From NCBI RefSeq assembly GCF_017875235.1, contig NZ_JAGGMI010000004.1:124001-188000 (forward strand): a stretch of DNA of 64,000 bases, read 5' to 3'. Under the pieces are notes generated by a model. It searched no databases. It had not been told where the DNA came from and saw only the letters and a program-made list of their open reading frames with translations. Below are positions 16,345-24,533 of this stretch, piece by piece (positions within the stretch are counted from its first letter, which is position 1; each line of letters opens with the position of its first letter). A program made the translations under genes and the position numbers. This DNA is from Asticcacaulis solisilvae (GTDB taxonomy: Bacteria; Pseudomonadota; Alphaproteobacteria; Caulobacterales; Caulobacteraceae).

Positions 16345-16407
16345 CACGGGTGGAAAACGCCCAGACCGTACGTACCGTGTGAGAGGCAGTTCGTACGGAT
16401 ACTGGCA

Positions 16408-16445
16408 AAAACGGGCCTGGCAGGGAGAGCTGCCAGGCCCGTTTT
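16408..16445. terminator. Rho-independent terminator (15-bp stem)
   Basis: Arms aaaacgggcctggca (16408-16422) and tgccaggcccgtttt (16431-16445) are perfect complements with an 8-base loop. A-rich and T-rich flanks let it act in both directions between the lipoprotein gene (+) and the ABC transporter gene (-). Confidence 0.85.
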
Positions 16446-16467
16446 AATGTGTCCAGGTATCGTGGCG

Positions 16468-18339
16468 TTACTCGACTTCGGCCACCACCTTGGCCAGGTT
16501 TTCGCGGGCGGCATCGGCGGCGCGCTGACGTTCCCACATCGAATGGTAGATTCCATTGTGCGCCATCAGTTCGTGGTGCTTGCCGCGCTCGGCGACGACG
16601 CCGTCCTTCAGCACGATAATTTCGTCGGCGCCGACGACCGTCGACAAGCGGTGGGCAATGACCAGGGTCGTGCGGTTGCGCGAGACGTCATCAAGCGAGG
16701 CCTGGATTTCGCGCTCGGTATGGGTGTCGAGCGCCGACGTCGCCTCGTCGAGGATCAGGATCGGCGGCGACTTAAGAAGCGTCCGCGCAATGGCGACGCG
16801 CTGCTTTTCACCGCCCGACAGCTTGAGACCGCGCTCGCCAACCTCGGTGTCGTAGCCCTTGGGTAGCGACGCGATAAAGCCGGCGATCTGGGCGCGTTCG
16901 GCCGCGTCCTCGATCTCGCCGCGCGAAGCGCCGAACTTGCCGTAGCCGATATTGTAAGCGACCGTATCGTTGAACAGCACCGTATCCTGCGGCACCATGC
17001 CGATGGCGTGACGTAAAGATGCCTGGGTGACCGTACGGATATCCTGTCCGTCGATCTCGATCGACCCGCCCTTGACGTCGTAGAAGCGGAACAGCAGGCG
17101 CGAAATGGTCGACTTGCCGGCGCCTGAAGGTCCGACGATGGCCACCGTCTTGCCGGCCGGCACGTCAAAGCTGACGCCCTTGAGAATCTCGCGGTCGGGA
17201 TCGTACGAGAAGCGCACGTCCTTGAAAGATACCGCGGCGGCGGCCACCGACAGCTCCTTCGCGTCCGGCGCGTCGACAACTTCCTTGGGCTCATCCAGCA
17301 GGGTGAACATCGCGTCCATGTCAACGAGACCCGTCGAGATTTCGCGGTAGAGCGTGCCGATGAAGTTCAGCGGGATGGCCAGTTGCATCATGAAGGCGTT
17401 GACCATGACGAAATGACCGACCGTCTGGCGGCCGTTGGCCACTTCCCAGGCCGACATCAGCATGACGATGGCCATGCCGATCGAAAAGATGACTGCTTGA
17501 CCGATATTGAGCCAGGCCAGCGAGGTATAGGTCTTGATCGCCGCCTTTTCGTACATGCCGGTGGCGCGGTTGTAACGGTCGGCTTCGAGCTGCTCATTGC
17601 CGAAATATTTGACGGTTTCGAAATTGAGCAGCGAATCGACCGCCTTGGACATCGAATCGGAATCGGCCTCGTTCATGTCCTTGCGGATCGAGATGCGCCA
17701 GTTCGATGCCACGATCGAGAACCAGACGTAGATGACGACCGTGACGGCGACGACGACGACGTACCAGATGTTGAACTGCATCCACAGGATGACGGCGGTC
17801 AGGACGAATTCGACGGCCGTCGGAATGCCGACCATCATCGACAGGCGGATGATGGTTTCGATACCCGCCTTGCCGCGTTCGATGACGCGCGACAGGCCGC
17901 CGGTGCGGCGTTGCAGATGAAAGCGCAGCGACAGGTTATGCAGGTGGACGAAAGCGCGGTTTGCCAGGCCGCGCACGGCATGCTGTCCAACCGCGGCGAA
18001 CAGGGCGTCGCGAATATTGTTGAGGATCTGCGACATCATCCGCGCCACGCCATAGGCGATGACCAGGACGATCGGACCCGCCGCCAAAAGCCCCCAGAAC
18101 TGAACCGCATCGCCACTCGTCAGGGCATTGGTCGCCCACTTGTAGGTATAGGGTATGGCGACCGTCAGCAGCTTGCCGAACAGCATGAACAACAGCGCCC
18201 ACACCACCTGCAGCCTCAGGTCGGCGCGATCCCTCGGCCAGAGATAGGGATTGAGAAAGGCCAGGGTTTCCTGGAATTTCGGCTTGGGCTTGGGAAACGG
18301 AGCGGTCTGGGTGGCTTGAGACGCAGGCGCAGGACTCAT
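16468..18339 (-). CDS. ABC exporter, fused membrane/ATPase half-transporter (Atm1/HMT1-like)
   Basis: The 623-residue protein has an N-terminal six-helix exporter domain (LLFMLFGKLLTVAIPYTYKW onward) and a C-terminal ATPase. The ATPase has Walker A GPSGAGKST, signature LSGGEKQRVAIART, Walker B LILDEATSALD and the switch His in VIAHRLSTV. The FETVKYFGNEQ block in the membrane domain is characteristic of the Atm1/HMT1 branch, which exports glutathione-linked metal or sulfur compounds. It works as a homodimer in the inner membrane. ATG 18339 is preferred to GTG 18369. A DsbA-family gene lies 106 bases upstream on the same strand. Confidence 0.9.
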   Translation of the reverse strand: MSPAPASQATQTAPFPKPKPKFQETLAFLNPYLWPRDRADLRLQVVWALLFMLFGKLLTVAIPYTYKWATNALTSGDAVQFWGLLAAGPIVLVIAYGVARMMSQILNNIRDALFAAVGQHAVRGLANRAFVHLHNLSLRFHLQRRTGGLSRVIERGKAGIETIIRLSMMVGIPTAVEFVLTAVILWMQFNIWYVVVVAVTVVIYVWFSIVASNWRISIRKDMNEADSDSMSKAVDSLLNFETVKYFGNEQLEADRYNRATGMYEKAAIKTYTSLAWLNIGQAVIFSIGMAIVMLMSAWEVANGRQTVGHFVMVNAFMMQLAIPLNFIGTLYREISTGLVDMDAMFTLLDEPKEVVDAPDAKELSVAAAAVSFKDVRFSYDPDREILKGVSFDVPAGKTVAIVGPSGAGKSTISRLLFRFYDVKGGSIEIDGQDIRTVTQASLRHAIGMVPQDTVLFNDTVAYNIGYGKFGASRGEIEDAAERAQIAGFIASLPKGYDTEVGERGLKLSGGEKQRVAIARTLLKSPPILILDEATSALDTHTEREIQASLDDVSRNRTTLVIAHRLSTVVGADEIIVLKDGVVAERGKHHELMAHNGIYHSMWERQRAADAARENLAKVVAEVE

Positions 18340-18445
18340 CGTGAAGCTTTCAAAGTGCGGCTCCCGCACTTATCGCGGCAAACCCATGATTGGGCCCTAT
18401 ATAGGCCGCACTTTTGCCCGCGCCAATCGCACTTGTGTTTTATTT

Positions 18446-19123
18446 CTATGCGGGATCGCAGCCATTTATGTCGCAGGCGCCGCCGCCGTCGCCCACCACG
18501 ACCGGCGCCTCGGCGATCGCTGCCTGCAAGGCCTTGACGAAATTCGCCTTTCCCTGGGCACCCGACACCGCGAACTTGCGGTCGATAACGACAAAGGGCA
18601 CCCCCCGTACGCCGAAAGTCTGCGCCGTCCGCTGGTCAGCGGCCACGCGCGCCGCCAGTTCGGCCGAATCAAGCGCCTTTGACGCCTCGTCACGATCCAG
18701 GCCCGCTTCCGCCGCAAGGTCAAGCAGCGAGGCGCGGTCGAAGACATTGCGCGTCTCGGTGAAATAGGCGCGGTAAAGCCGATTGAGGACCTGCGGCTGC
18801 ACGCCCTTGTCGCCAGCCAGGATCAGCAGCTTGTGCGCATCGAGCGTGTCGCCGGTCAGCGTGCCGGCGATATGGAACTCAAGCCCCTCGTTTGCCGCCG
18901 TCGCTTCGACATTGCGCATGGTCGCCTCGGCCTGCTGCGGCGTCTGGCCGTACTTTTTGGCGAACATCTCTTCTACAGGCGCTACCGCATCGCCTGGCAT
19001 CAGGCGGAAGGCGCGGTGTTCGACCTGGGCCGTGACGCCGGTCTCGTTTAGCGCGGCCTCCAGCTGCGTCTTGCCGATATAGCAGAAGGGGCAGATAACG
19101 TCCGACCAGATTTCGATTTGCAT
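18446..19123 (-). CDS. DsbA family oxidoreductase (FrnE-like), cytosolic
   Basis: The 225-residue product starts MQIEIWSDVICPFCYIGK, a thioredoxin-fold strand followed by the CPFC redox motif, and ends FGVRGVPFVVIDRKFAVSGAQ with the cis-Pro in GVPF. This is the FrnE/2-hydroxychromene isomerase-like branch of DsbA proteins, normally cytosolic, and no signal peptide is present. GGAGG lies just upstream of ATG 19123; a 33-residue extension is rejected. The C-terminus ends GGGACDINGCDPA, with an unusual extra Cys pair. The substrate is unknown; thiol-disulfide exchange is likely. Confidence 0.88.
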   Translation of the reverse strand: MQIEIWSDVICPFCYIGKTQLEAALNETGVTAQVEHRAFRLMPGDAVAPVEEMFAKKYGQTPQQAEATMRNVEATAANEGLEFHIAGTLTGDTLDAHKLLILAGDKGVQPQVLNRLYRAYFTETRNVFDRASLLDLAAEAGLDRDEASKALDSAELAARVAADQRTAQTFGVRGVPFVVIDRKFAVSGAQGKANFVKALQAAIAEAPVVVGDGGGACDINGCDPA

Positions 19124-19242
19124 AATGGCCTCCGTGAACGATAAATCTGTATGTAGTACGGTTACGGTTCGGGTCAAGCCCGGCGGCGACAGGCTTTTGG
19201 CTTCTGTTCGTTGAATGCACATAAATCAGAGGGAAAACCTTA

Positions 19243-20040
19243 ATGCCGATCCGTCACGCCGCCGTCGCCGTCCTGGCGCTTGCCTTCGTTATCCCTGCCT
19301 ACGCCGAACCGCTCAAGCCCATCCGCGTCATCATGATCGGCGATTCGACCATGACCAATAAATCCGGATATGGCGAAGGCTTCTGCGCCCAGTTCAAGCC
19401 TGAGGTCACATGCGTCAACCTGGCGCGCGGCGGCCGCAGTTCCAAGAGCTATCGCGTCGAAGGCCTGTGGGACAAGGCCGTCGGGCAGATGCGCGACAGT
19501 GCCGGCTTTAGCAGGACCTATGTCTGGATCGGTTTCGGGCATAATGACGGCTCGTCCAGGCCGGAGCGCCACACCGATATCAAGGCCGAGTTTCCGCTGA
19601 ACATGCGCAGGTTCGGCGACGACATTACCGCCGCCCGCGGCGTGCCCGTTTACGTCACGCCCCTGAGCCAGCGCTGGTTCAGGGACGGCAGGCTTCGCGC
19701 CGACCTCTTGCCATGGTCGACCGCCATCAAGGTGGTGGCGCGCGACCGCGGCCATCAGGTTGTCGACGTCTATGCCGCCAGTCAGAAGGCCGTCCAGGAA
19801 ATGGGCCTGCCGGCCGCTAACCGCATGGCCGGCGAGCCGATTCCGCAAAACATCCTCGATACGGAAAACAGCGGCACCTCGGTGCCCGCCGTCTTCAGCG
19901 ATGCCTCCCAAGGCACCAGGTCCGATAAGCAGGCATTCGACTACACCCACCTCGGGCCGGCGGGATCGGCCTATTTCGGCAAGCTGGCCGTCGACACCTG
20001 GGCGGCGCAGGATCCCGGAATAAGGCCCTATCTGAAATAG
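19243..20040 (+). CDS. Exported SGNH/GDSL esterase, rhamnogalacturonan acetylesterase-like
   Basis: The product (265 aa) has a signal peptide ending AYA and the SGNH blocks in order: block I MIGDSTMTNKSGYG with the catalytic Ser, block II Gly in NLARGGRSSKSY, block III FGHNDGS with Asn, and block V FDYTHLGPAGS with Asp and His. GRSSKS and the overall length match family CE12 rhamnogalacturonan acetylesterases, which remove acetyl groups from pectin backbones. With the GH2 enzyme and the esterase at 21029 it suggests use of plant polysaccharides. Confidence 0.88.
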   Translation: MPIRHAAVAVLALAFVIPAYAEPLKPIRVIMIGDSTMTNKSGYGEGFCAQFKPEVTCVNLARGGRSSKSYRVEGLWDKAVGQMRDSAGFSRTYVWIGFGHNDGSSRPERHTDIKAEFPLNMRRFGDDITAARGVPVYVTPLSQRWFRDGRLRADLLPWSTAIKVVARDRGHQVVDVYAASQKAVQEMGLPAANRMAGEPIPQNILDTENSGTSVPAVFSDASQGTRSDKQAFDYTHLGPAGSAYFGKLAVDTWAAQDPGIRPYLK

Positions 20041-20069
20041 GCATGCTGCCAGTATCCGGCTTGCCGCGC

Positions 20070-20141
20070 GTTATACCGTAACAATTCATGGCTGCGCGAT
20101 TAAAATTCCCATCGCCCTCTTGCCAAGAGTTACGGTATAAC
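20070..20141. promoter_or_regulatory. Pair of 13-bp inverted repeats upstream of merC
   Basis: GTTATACCGTAAC (20070-20082) and its exact reverse complement GTTACGGTATAAC (20129-20141) flank 46 bases. Each is itself a GTTA-N5-TAAC dyad. The second lies 31 bases before the MerC start, in promoter position. GTTAY...TAAC dyads resemble Zur/Fur-type operators, which would suit a MerC gene, but this is inferred from the sequence only. Confidence 0.5.
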
Positions 20142-20172
20142 ATATTTGCAGTAGCCACAGGAAAGCGCACAG

Positions 20173-20574
20173 ATGACTCCTTTGAAAAGCAAGTGGCTGG
20201 ATATCGCGTCCGTAGGGCTCTCGGCCCTTTGCGTCGCCCACTGCCTGCTGCTGCCATTTGTCATCGCCGCCCTGCCGATGTTCGGAGCCCTTGCCCAGAA
20301 CGACTGGGTTCATAAGGCGCTGGTTCTCACGGCTATTCCGATGAGCGCCCTCGCCGTGCGGCAATCCAACGCCTGGCTGAAGACCGACGTCACCCTGCCC
20401 ATGGCGTCCGGCCTGTTCCTGCTGGCTTCGGCGGCCTTTGTTCCGGCGCTGCACGACTACGAGACGTTTTTGAGCGTCCTGGGCGCCCTGCTGGTCGCGG
20501 CGGCTCACGCCATCAACTACAGCGCTCCGCGCTTCGATCACCGTCACACGGCTGATTGCGCTACCGACGCGTAA
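20173..20574 (+). CDS. MerC domain membrane protein
   Basis: The 133-residue protein has four predicted membrane helices. The first contains the metal-binding region SALCVAHCLLLPFVIAALP, with a Cys-x3-Cys pair typical of MerC proteins. The C-terminus has a His/Asp/Cys-rich end (RFDHRHTADCATDA) that could bind metal. No mer operon genes are nearby, so mercury transport is not implied; MerC-domain proteins outside mer operons are often tied to zinc or copper handling. The perfect inverted repeats upstream suggest metal-dependent regulation. Confidence 0.85.
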   Translation: MTPLKSKWLDIASVGLSALCVAHCLLLPFVIAALPMFGALAQNDWVHKALVLTAIPMSALAVRQSNAWLKTDVTLPMASGLFLLASAAFVPALHDYETFLSVLGALLVAAAHAINYSAPRFDHRHTADCATDA

Positions 20575-20656
20575 GTGCGGCAACAAGTCGCTTGACGGTT
20601 TGCGACCAGGCTTTATTGGGTAGCTTCGTTACCTTTGAAATAGTCGCTTGGCCCGT

Positions 20657-20971
20657 ATGATCCGTCACATCGTTATGTTCAGTTGCAAGGATCGCGCGGA
20701 TCTCAGTGCCATCCACAGCGGCTTGTCCGTCCTGACCCAGATCCCGCACGCCAAGCTTCTGGAAGTGTCGCTGAACGAAAAGATCGACCAACTCGCCAAC
20801 GATATCGACGTCGTCGTCTATGGCGAGTTCGAGACGCTGGACGATTTCCGCGCCTACAAGGCTCATCCTCTCTACGAGGAATCGATCCGCCGCGTCCGCC
20901 ATCTGCGCGATGTCCGCGTCGCCGCCGACTACACGATCGGCAATGCCGTGCGCGAGCCCATCGAGGCCTGA
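20657..20971 (+). CDS. Dabb family (stress-responsive alpha/beta barrel) protein
   Basis: The 104-residue product starts MIRHIVMFSCKD and continues with TQIPHAKLLEVSLNEK, VVYGEFETLDDFRAYKAHPLYEE and VRVAADYTI, the pattern of the dimeric Dabb ferredoxin-like barrel. ATG 20657 fits the family start better than TTG 20648. The function of most members is unknown. It stands 82 bases after merC on the same strand and may share its transcript. Confidence 0.85.
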   Translation: MIRHIVMFSCKDRADLSAIHSGLSVLTQIPHAKLLEVSLNEKIDQLANDIDVVVYGEFETLDDFRAYKAHPLYEESIRRVRHLRDVRVAADYTIGNAVREPIEA

Positions 20972-21028
20972 TTGCATAACTGCTGACTTGGGTTAAGCTT
21001 CCTCAAAATAACAACTGGGGAGGATGAC

Positions 21029-21877
21029 ATGCGGCTCGTATTCGCGCTCTGCGCATTGATGACGGCACAACCGGCCTGGGCGCAATCGGTCGTTCCCCTG
21101 TGGGAAAAGGGGCAGCCCGGCTTCGAAGCCCGCCGCGACATCCCCGAACAGCACGCCCAGTGGTGGTGGCGCAGCATCAACAATCCATCGCTGACTGTCT
21201 ACGCCCCCGCGCCGGACAAGAATACCGGCGCGGCCGTCATCATCCTGCCGGGCGGCGGCCATCGCGAACTGGTCTTCGGCGAAGAAGGCGTAAAGCCCGC
21301 CCAGCACCTGCAAGGCCTGGGCGTCACAGCGTTTGCATTGAAATACGTCCTGGCGCGCGAGGAAGGCTCACCCTACGCCATAGCCGACGCGAAAGCCGAT
21401 GCTGTCCGCGCCATCCGCTATGTCCGCGCCCACGCCGCCGAATATGGCATCGATCCCAACCGCGTCGGCGTCATGGGCTTTTCGGCCGGCGGCGAACTGG
21501 TTTCCATGCTCGCCTTCGATCCGCCGCCGGCTAAGGCATCAGCCGTTGATCCGATTGACCGCCAACCCGCCCGCCCCGACTTCCTGATCGAGATCTATCC
21601 GGGCCCCGGCGGCATTCCTTCAAATCTCAAGGCCGCACCACCGCCGGTCTTCATGCTGACCGCCTATGATGACCATATGGCGGTCGAAAGCACCGGCCGC
21701 ATCCAGGCCCTGTACCAGGCGTGGCCGGACGTCGCCTATGAACGTCATATCGTCTCCGGCGACGGCCACGGCTTCAATATGGGCGACCGATCCAAGCGCC
21801 AGGCCGTGCGCAACTGGCCGGCCCGCCTGGCGGACTGGCTGACTGATCAGGGTTACCTGACGAAGGTAAAACCATGA
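21029..21877 (+). CDS. Exported alpha/beta hydrolase (BD-FAE/acetyl-xylan-esterase-like)
   Basis: The 282-residue protein has a signal peptide (MRLVFALCALMTAQPAWA). The esterase features are LPGGGHRELVFGEEG (oxyanion region), the nucleophile in MGFSAGGELVSML, an acid in TAYDDHMAV and the His in GDGHGFNMG. This fits the bifunctional feruloyl/acetyl-xylan esterase-like group. GGGAGG precedes ATG 21029. Its last codons overlap the start of the next lipoprotein gene (ATGA), so the two are translationally coupled. Together with the CE12-like enzyme it points to deacetylation of plant polysaccharides. Confidence 0.85.
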   Translation: MRLVFALCALMTAQPAWAQSVVPLWEKGQPGFEARRDIPEQHAQWWWRSINNPSLTVYAPAPDKNTGAAVIILPGGGHRELVFGEEGVKPAQHLQGLGVTAFALKYVLAREEGSPYAIADAKADAVRAIRYVRAHAAEYGIDPNRVGVMGFSAGGELVSMLAFDPPPAKASAVDPIDRQPARPDFLIEIYPGPGGIPSNLKAAPPPVFMLTAYDDHMAVESTGRIQALYQAWPDVAYERHIVSGDGHGFNMGDRSKRQAVRNWPARLADWLTDQGYLTKVKP

Positions 21878-22365
21878 GACATCTCCTGTTCCTGGCAGCT
21901 ATGGCCATTGCTCTGTCTGGATGCGGCAAAAAGCCGGAAGCCGTAGCGGAAACCGAAACTCCTGCGATCTCCGAAGCGATCTTCCCGCAGGCCACGGAAG
22001 TGCGCATGTATGTCAACAAGATATCCATAAATGTGGATGACGCTGGTAAGCTCAGTGAGGGGAGCTATCCGGCGAACGGCATCGCGCTCTCGCCTGCCGA
22101 GATCGATACCCTCCGCAAGTCCGTCAGTTTTACGGCCCCGCCGGATCTGGTTGCCGCGTGTTGCATTCCGCGCCACGCCTTCCTGTTCTACGACACATCA
22201 CACAAATTGCTTGGCAGCCTCACCGTCTGCTTTGAATGCAGTTGCGCAGGCCTGAACGGAGGCCCTCAGCCACCTGCGGGCAAAGACTGGATAGACTGGG
22301 ACTATGCCGCCGTTGCGAAAATCGTTCAGGCCCATGGTCAGCCTTTGGAATTTGCGGGACCGTAA
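21874..22365 (+). CDS. Cys-rich hypothetical lipoprotein
   Basis: The 163-residue product has a signal with lipobox ALSGC (lipidated Cys near residue 17). The mature domain contains a Cys pair in LVAACCIPRHAFLFYD and a second cluster VCFECSCAG, giving CC and CxxCxC patterns that could form disulfides or bind a metal. It overlaps the preceding esterase gene by four bases. I do not recognise a named family; the CCIPRHAF and CFEC blocks look like conserved motifs of an uncharacterised envelope protein. Confidence 0.7.
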   Translation: MRHLLFLAAMAIALSGCGKKPEAVAETETPAISEAIFPQATEVRMYVNKISINVDDAGKLSEGSYPANGIALSPAEIDTLRKSVSFTAPPDLVAACCIPRHAFLFYDTSHKLLGSLTVCFECSCAGLNGGPQPPAGKDWIDWDYAAVAKIVQAHGQPLEFAGP

Positions 22366-22429
22366 CGCCCCTTTTACCAAACCACCGGATAGGCCATAGT
22401 CACCCGTTCCAGATTCCACCGGGGGAAAC

Positions 22430-24457
22430 ATGGCCGAACCAAAATTCTATTCACTTGACGAGATCCCAGTACAACAGAGCGGGCCGCGCAAGCCCTTGTT
22501 CGGCGATGACGATACCCTGCTGAAGGCGGGCCTTGCGCTCGTCGTCCTAATGACCATCTGGCGTTTCTATATCGGCCTGATCAGCCACGTCATCTGGGAA
22601 GAAGGCCATTTCGTCGTCTCGGGCGAGTATTTCGAGTTCGGCTATCCCGACATTCCGGCCGGCTTTCCATGGCTGGCCAGGATCATTACCTCGATCTTCG
22701 GCTGGCAGGTCTGGCCGCTGCGGATTGTCGCCCTGGCCATAGCCACAGCCATCCCGTTTGCCGTCTATTTCCTGGCAAAGCCGCTGACGACACGGCGCAA
22801 CGCCATCTGGGCGGCCATCATCTCCCTGCTCCTGCCGCCGTCGGCGCTGAACGGCACCATCTTCTACCCCGAAGGCGCCTTGCAGCTTCTGCTGGTCCTG
22901 ATGCTGGGCTGCCTGGTGCGCGCCTTTGATGAGGACGCCACGACCGAGACTTCACTCTATAAGCGTCACAAGTGGTGGATCTGGGCGGGCGTCTGCGCCG
23001 GACTGGGGCAACTGGTCCACTTCCGTTTCCTGATTCCGGGACTGGCGGTCGTTGCCTATATGGCGCTCGACAAACGTGGCCGTACCTTCTGGACGCAGCC
23101 GGGGCCCTACATCACCGCCGCGCTGGCGGTCGTGGGCCTGGTGCCCGCCCTGATCTACAACGCCACCCATGACTGGCCAGCCATCCAGTTCCACGTCGTC
23201 AACCGGCCGCGCTTCGATCCCGATATCGGCCGCATCATCAGCTTCCTGATGACCCAGTTCGGCATCACCACGCCGCTCTTCTTCATCGCGCTGTTCGCCG
23301 CCGGCAAGGTGTCGCTGGTCCGCGACCGCGGCACGCCCGGCGCCATGCTGGGTTACCAGACGGCGATCATCTTTGTCTTCTATGTCTTCCAGACCCTGGT
23401 GAACAAGAAGGTCATGCCGCATTGGCCGTTCATGGCCTACCTGCCGCTGCTGCCCTACGTCCCCGGCGTGCTGATCGCCTTCGCCGACGGCGCTGCCAGC
23501 AATCTGAACCGCAACATCCGCGCAGTGCTTATCGCGACCGGCCCCTTATTGGCGCTCGTCATCGGCGTCGTCGCCAGCATCTATCAGTGGCAGTACCGTC
23601 ATTCAGTGGAAATTCCCTACGCTGAACGCCAGCACAATATCCTCAAGAACGAGAACTGGAGCCTGCTGGAGCCCGATCTGGCGGCTGCGACCGCCCGGGC
23701 CAAGGCGCGTTTCGGGCCGGACGTGGCGATTGCGACCTCGGGTCACATCAGCGCCGTCCACCTGGAATTTCCAGCGGATGGCCACAAGGGCCGCCGCGTC
23801 TATACCCTGGGCGATCCTTATGACATCGTCGCGCGCTTCGTCGTGGCCCGGCACGACTGGAAGCTGGATCTCGCATCGCTGCAGCGCGACCGGGCAGGCA
23901 AGGGCGTCGTCATCGCCATGAACGAGCCCGACTACCTGCTGCACGTCCAGGAAGACATCGACGTCTATCGCCGCCTGTGCGCGACGTTCGACGACATCGA
24001 ACCATTCAAGCAAAGCGCCCTGCCGCCAGGCCGCACCCTGATCAGCTTCTATACGGCGCGCGTGCGGCCACAGCCACTCGCGCAGGCGGCGTCAGGTCCC
24101 TGCCCCCTGATCCCGCAGCTCTATATCGCCAGCCCCGGCCGCGCCCGCTTCATGAAGACCGGCGACGACCGCAACCACTACGGCATGGCCGCCGACCCCG
24201 CAGGCCTTACCAAGGTCGAGATCGTGCTGGACGGCAAGACGATCATCCCGACGCGTTACGGTTTGAACACCAAGGAATCGCCGACGCCAGACGTGCTGAA
24301 ATACGATCCGAACTGGCCGAACCTCCAGTTCGATTACAAGTTCCCGCAAGGCACATTGGTTCCCGGTGAGCACACGATCGCCATTCGCGCCACCCGTGCC
24401 GATGGCACTCAGGTGAACGGCCCGCCCAGAACAATCTACGTTATTGAGAAGAAGTAA
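22430..24457 (+). CDS. GT-C type membrane glycosyltransferase (ArnT/PMT-like, GT39)
   Basis: The 675-residue protein has about ten membrane helices in residues 30-390 and a long C-terminal periplasmic domain. The first loop (HVIWEEGHFVVSGEYFEFGYPDIPAG) carries the acidic residues and Tyr-Pro pattern of GT-C enzymes that use polyprenyl-phosphate sugars. A later loop holds NKKVMPHWPFMAYLPLLPY. It probably transfers a sugar to a lipid or envelope glycan; donor and acceptor are unknown. The C-terminal end (LVPGEHTIAIRATRADG) looks like an Ig-like sugar-binding module. A terminator follows at 24463. Confidence 0.82.
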   Translation: MAEPKFYSLDEIPVQQSGPRKPLFGDDDTLLKAGLALVVLMTIWRFYIGLISHVIWEEGHFVVSGEYFEFGYPDIPAGFPWLARIITSIFGWQVWPLRIVALAIATAIPFAVYFLAKPLTTRRNAIWAAIISLLLPPSALNGTIFYPEGALQLLLVLMLGCLVRAFDEDATTETSLYKRHKWWIWAGVCAGLGQLVHFRFLIPGLAVVAYMALDKRGRTFWTQPGPYITAALAVVGLVPALIYNATHDWPAIQFHVVNRPRFDPDIGRIISFLMTQFGITTPLFFIALFAAGKVSLVRDRGTPGAMLGYQTAIIFVFYVFQTLVNKKVMPHWPFMAYLPLLPYVPGVLIAFADGAASNLNRNIRAVLIATGPLLALVIGVVASIYQWQYRHSVEIPYAERQHNILKNENWSLLEPDLAAATARAKARFGPDVAIATSGHISAVHLEFPADGHKGRRVYTLGDPYDIVARFVVARHDWKLDLASLQRDRAGKGVVIAMNEPDYLLHVQEDIDVYRRLCATFDDIEPFKQSALPPGRTLISFYTARVRPQPLAQAASGPCPLIPQLYIASPGRARFMKTGDDRNHYGMAADPAGLTKVEIVLDGKTIIPTRYGLNTKESPTPDVLKYDPNWPNLQFDYKFPQGTLVPGEHTIAIRATRADGTQVNGPPRTIYVIEKK

Positions 24458-24462
24458 CAAAG

Positions 24463-24494
24463 AAGGCCTGCCCCGAAAGGGACAGGCCTTTTAA
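24463..24494 (+). terminator. Intrinsic terminator of the GT-C gene
   Basis: Arms aaggcctgccc (24463-24473) and gggacaggcctt (24479-24490) form a stem with one irregular position, followed by TTTT. Confidence 0.8.
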
Positions 24495-24504
24495 GTGTAA
24501 AGAC

Positions 24505-24523
24505 GTGGGGCCACAGGCCCCAC
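24505..24523 (-). terminator. Hairpin after the TonB receptor gene
   Basis: Arms gtggggcc and ggccccac surround aca, ten bases beyond the receptor stop codon on the minus strand. It belongs to the same GGGG..CCCC hairpin type as 1925-1945. Confidence 0.55.
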
Positions 24524-24533
24524 ACCCGATAGA

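Noticed and set aside
17383-18537. 384-residue plus-strand frame opposite the ABC exporter
   Set aside because: It is His/Asp/Arg-rich shadow sequence; the minus strand has complete ABC motifs.
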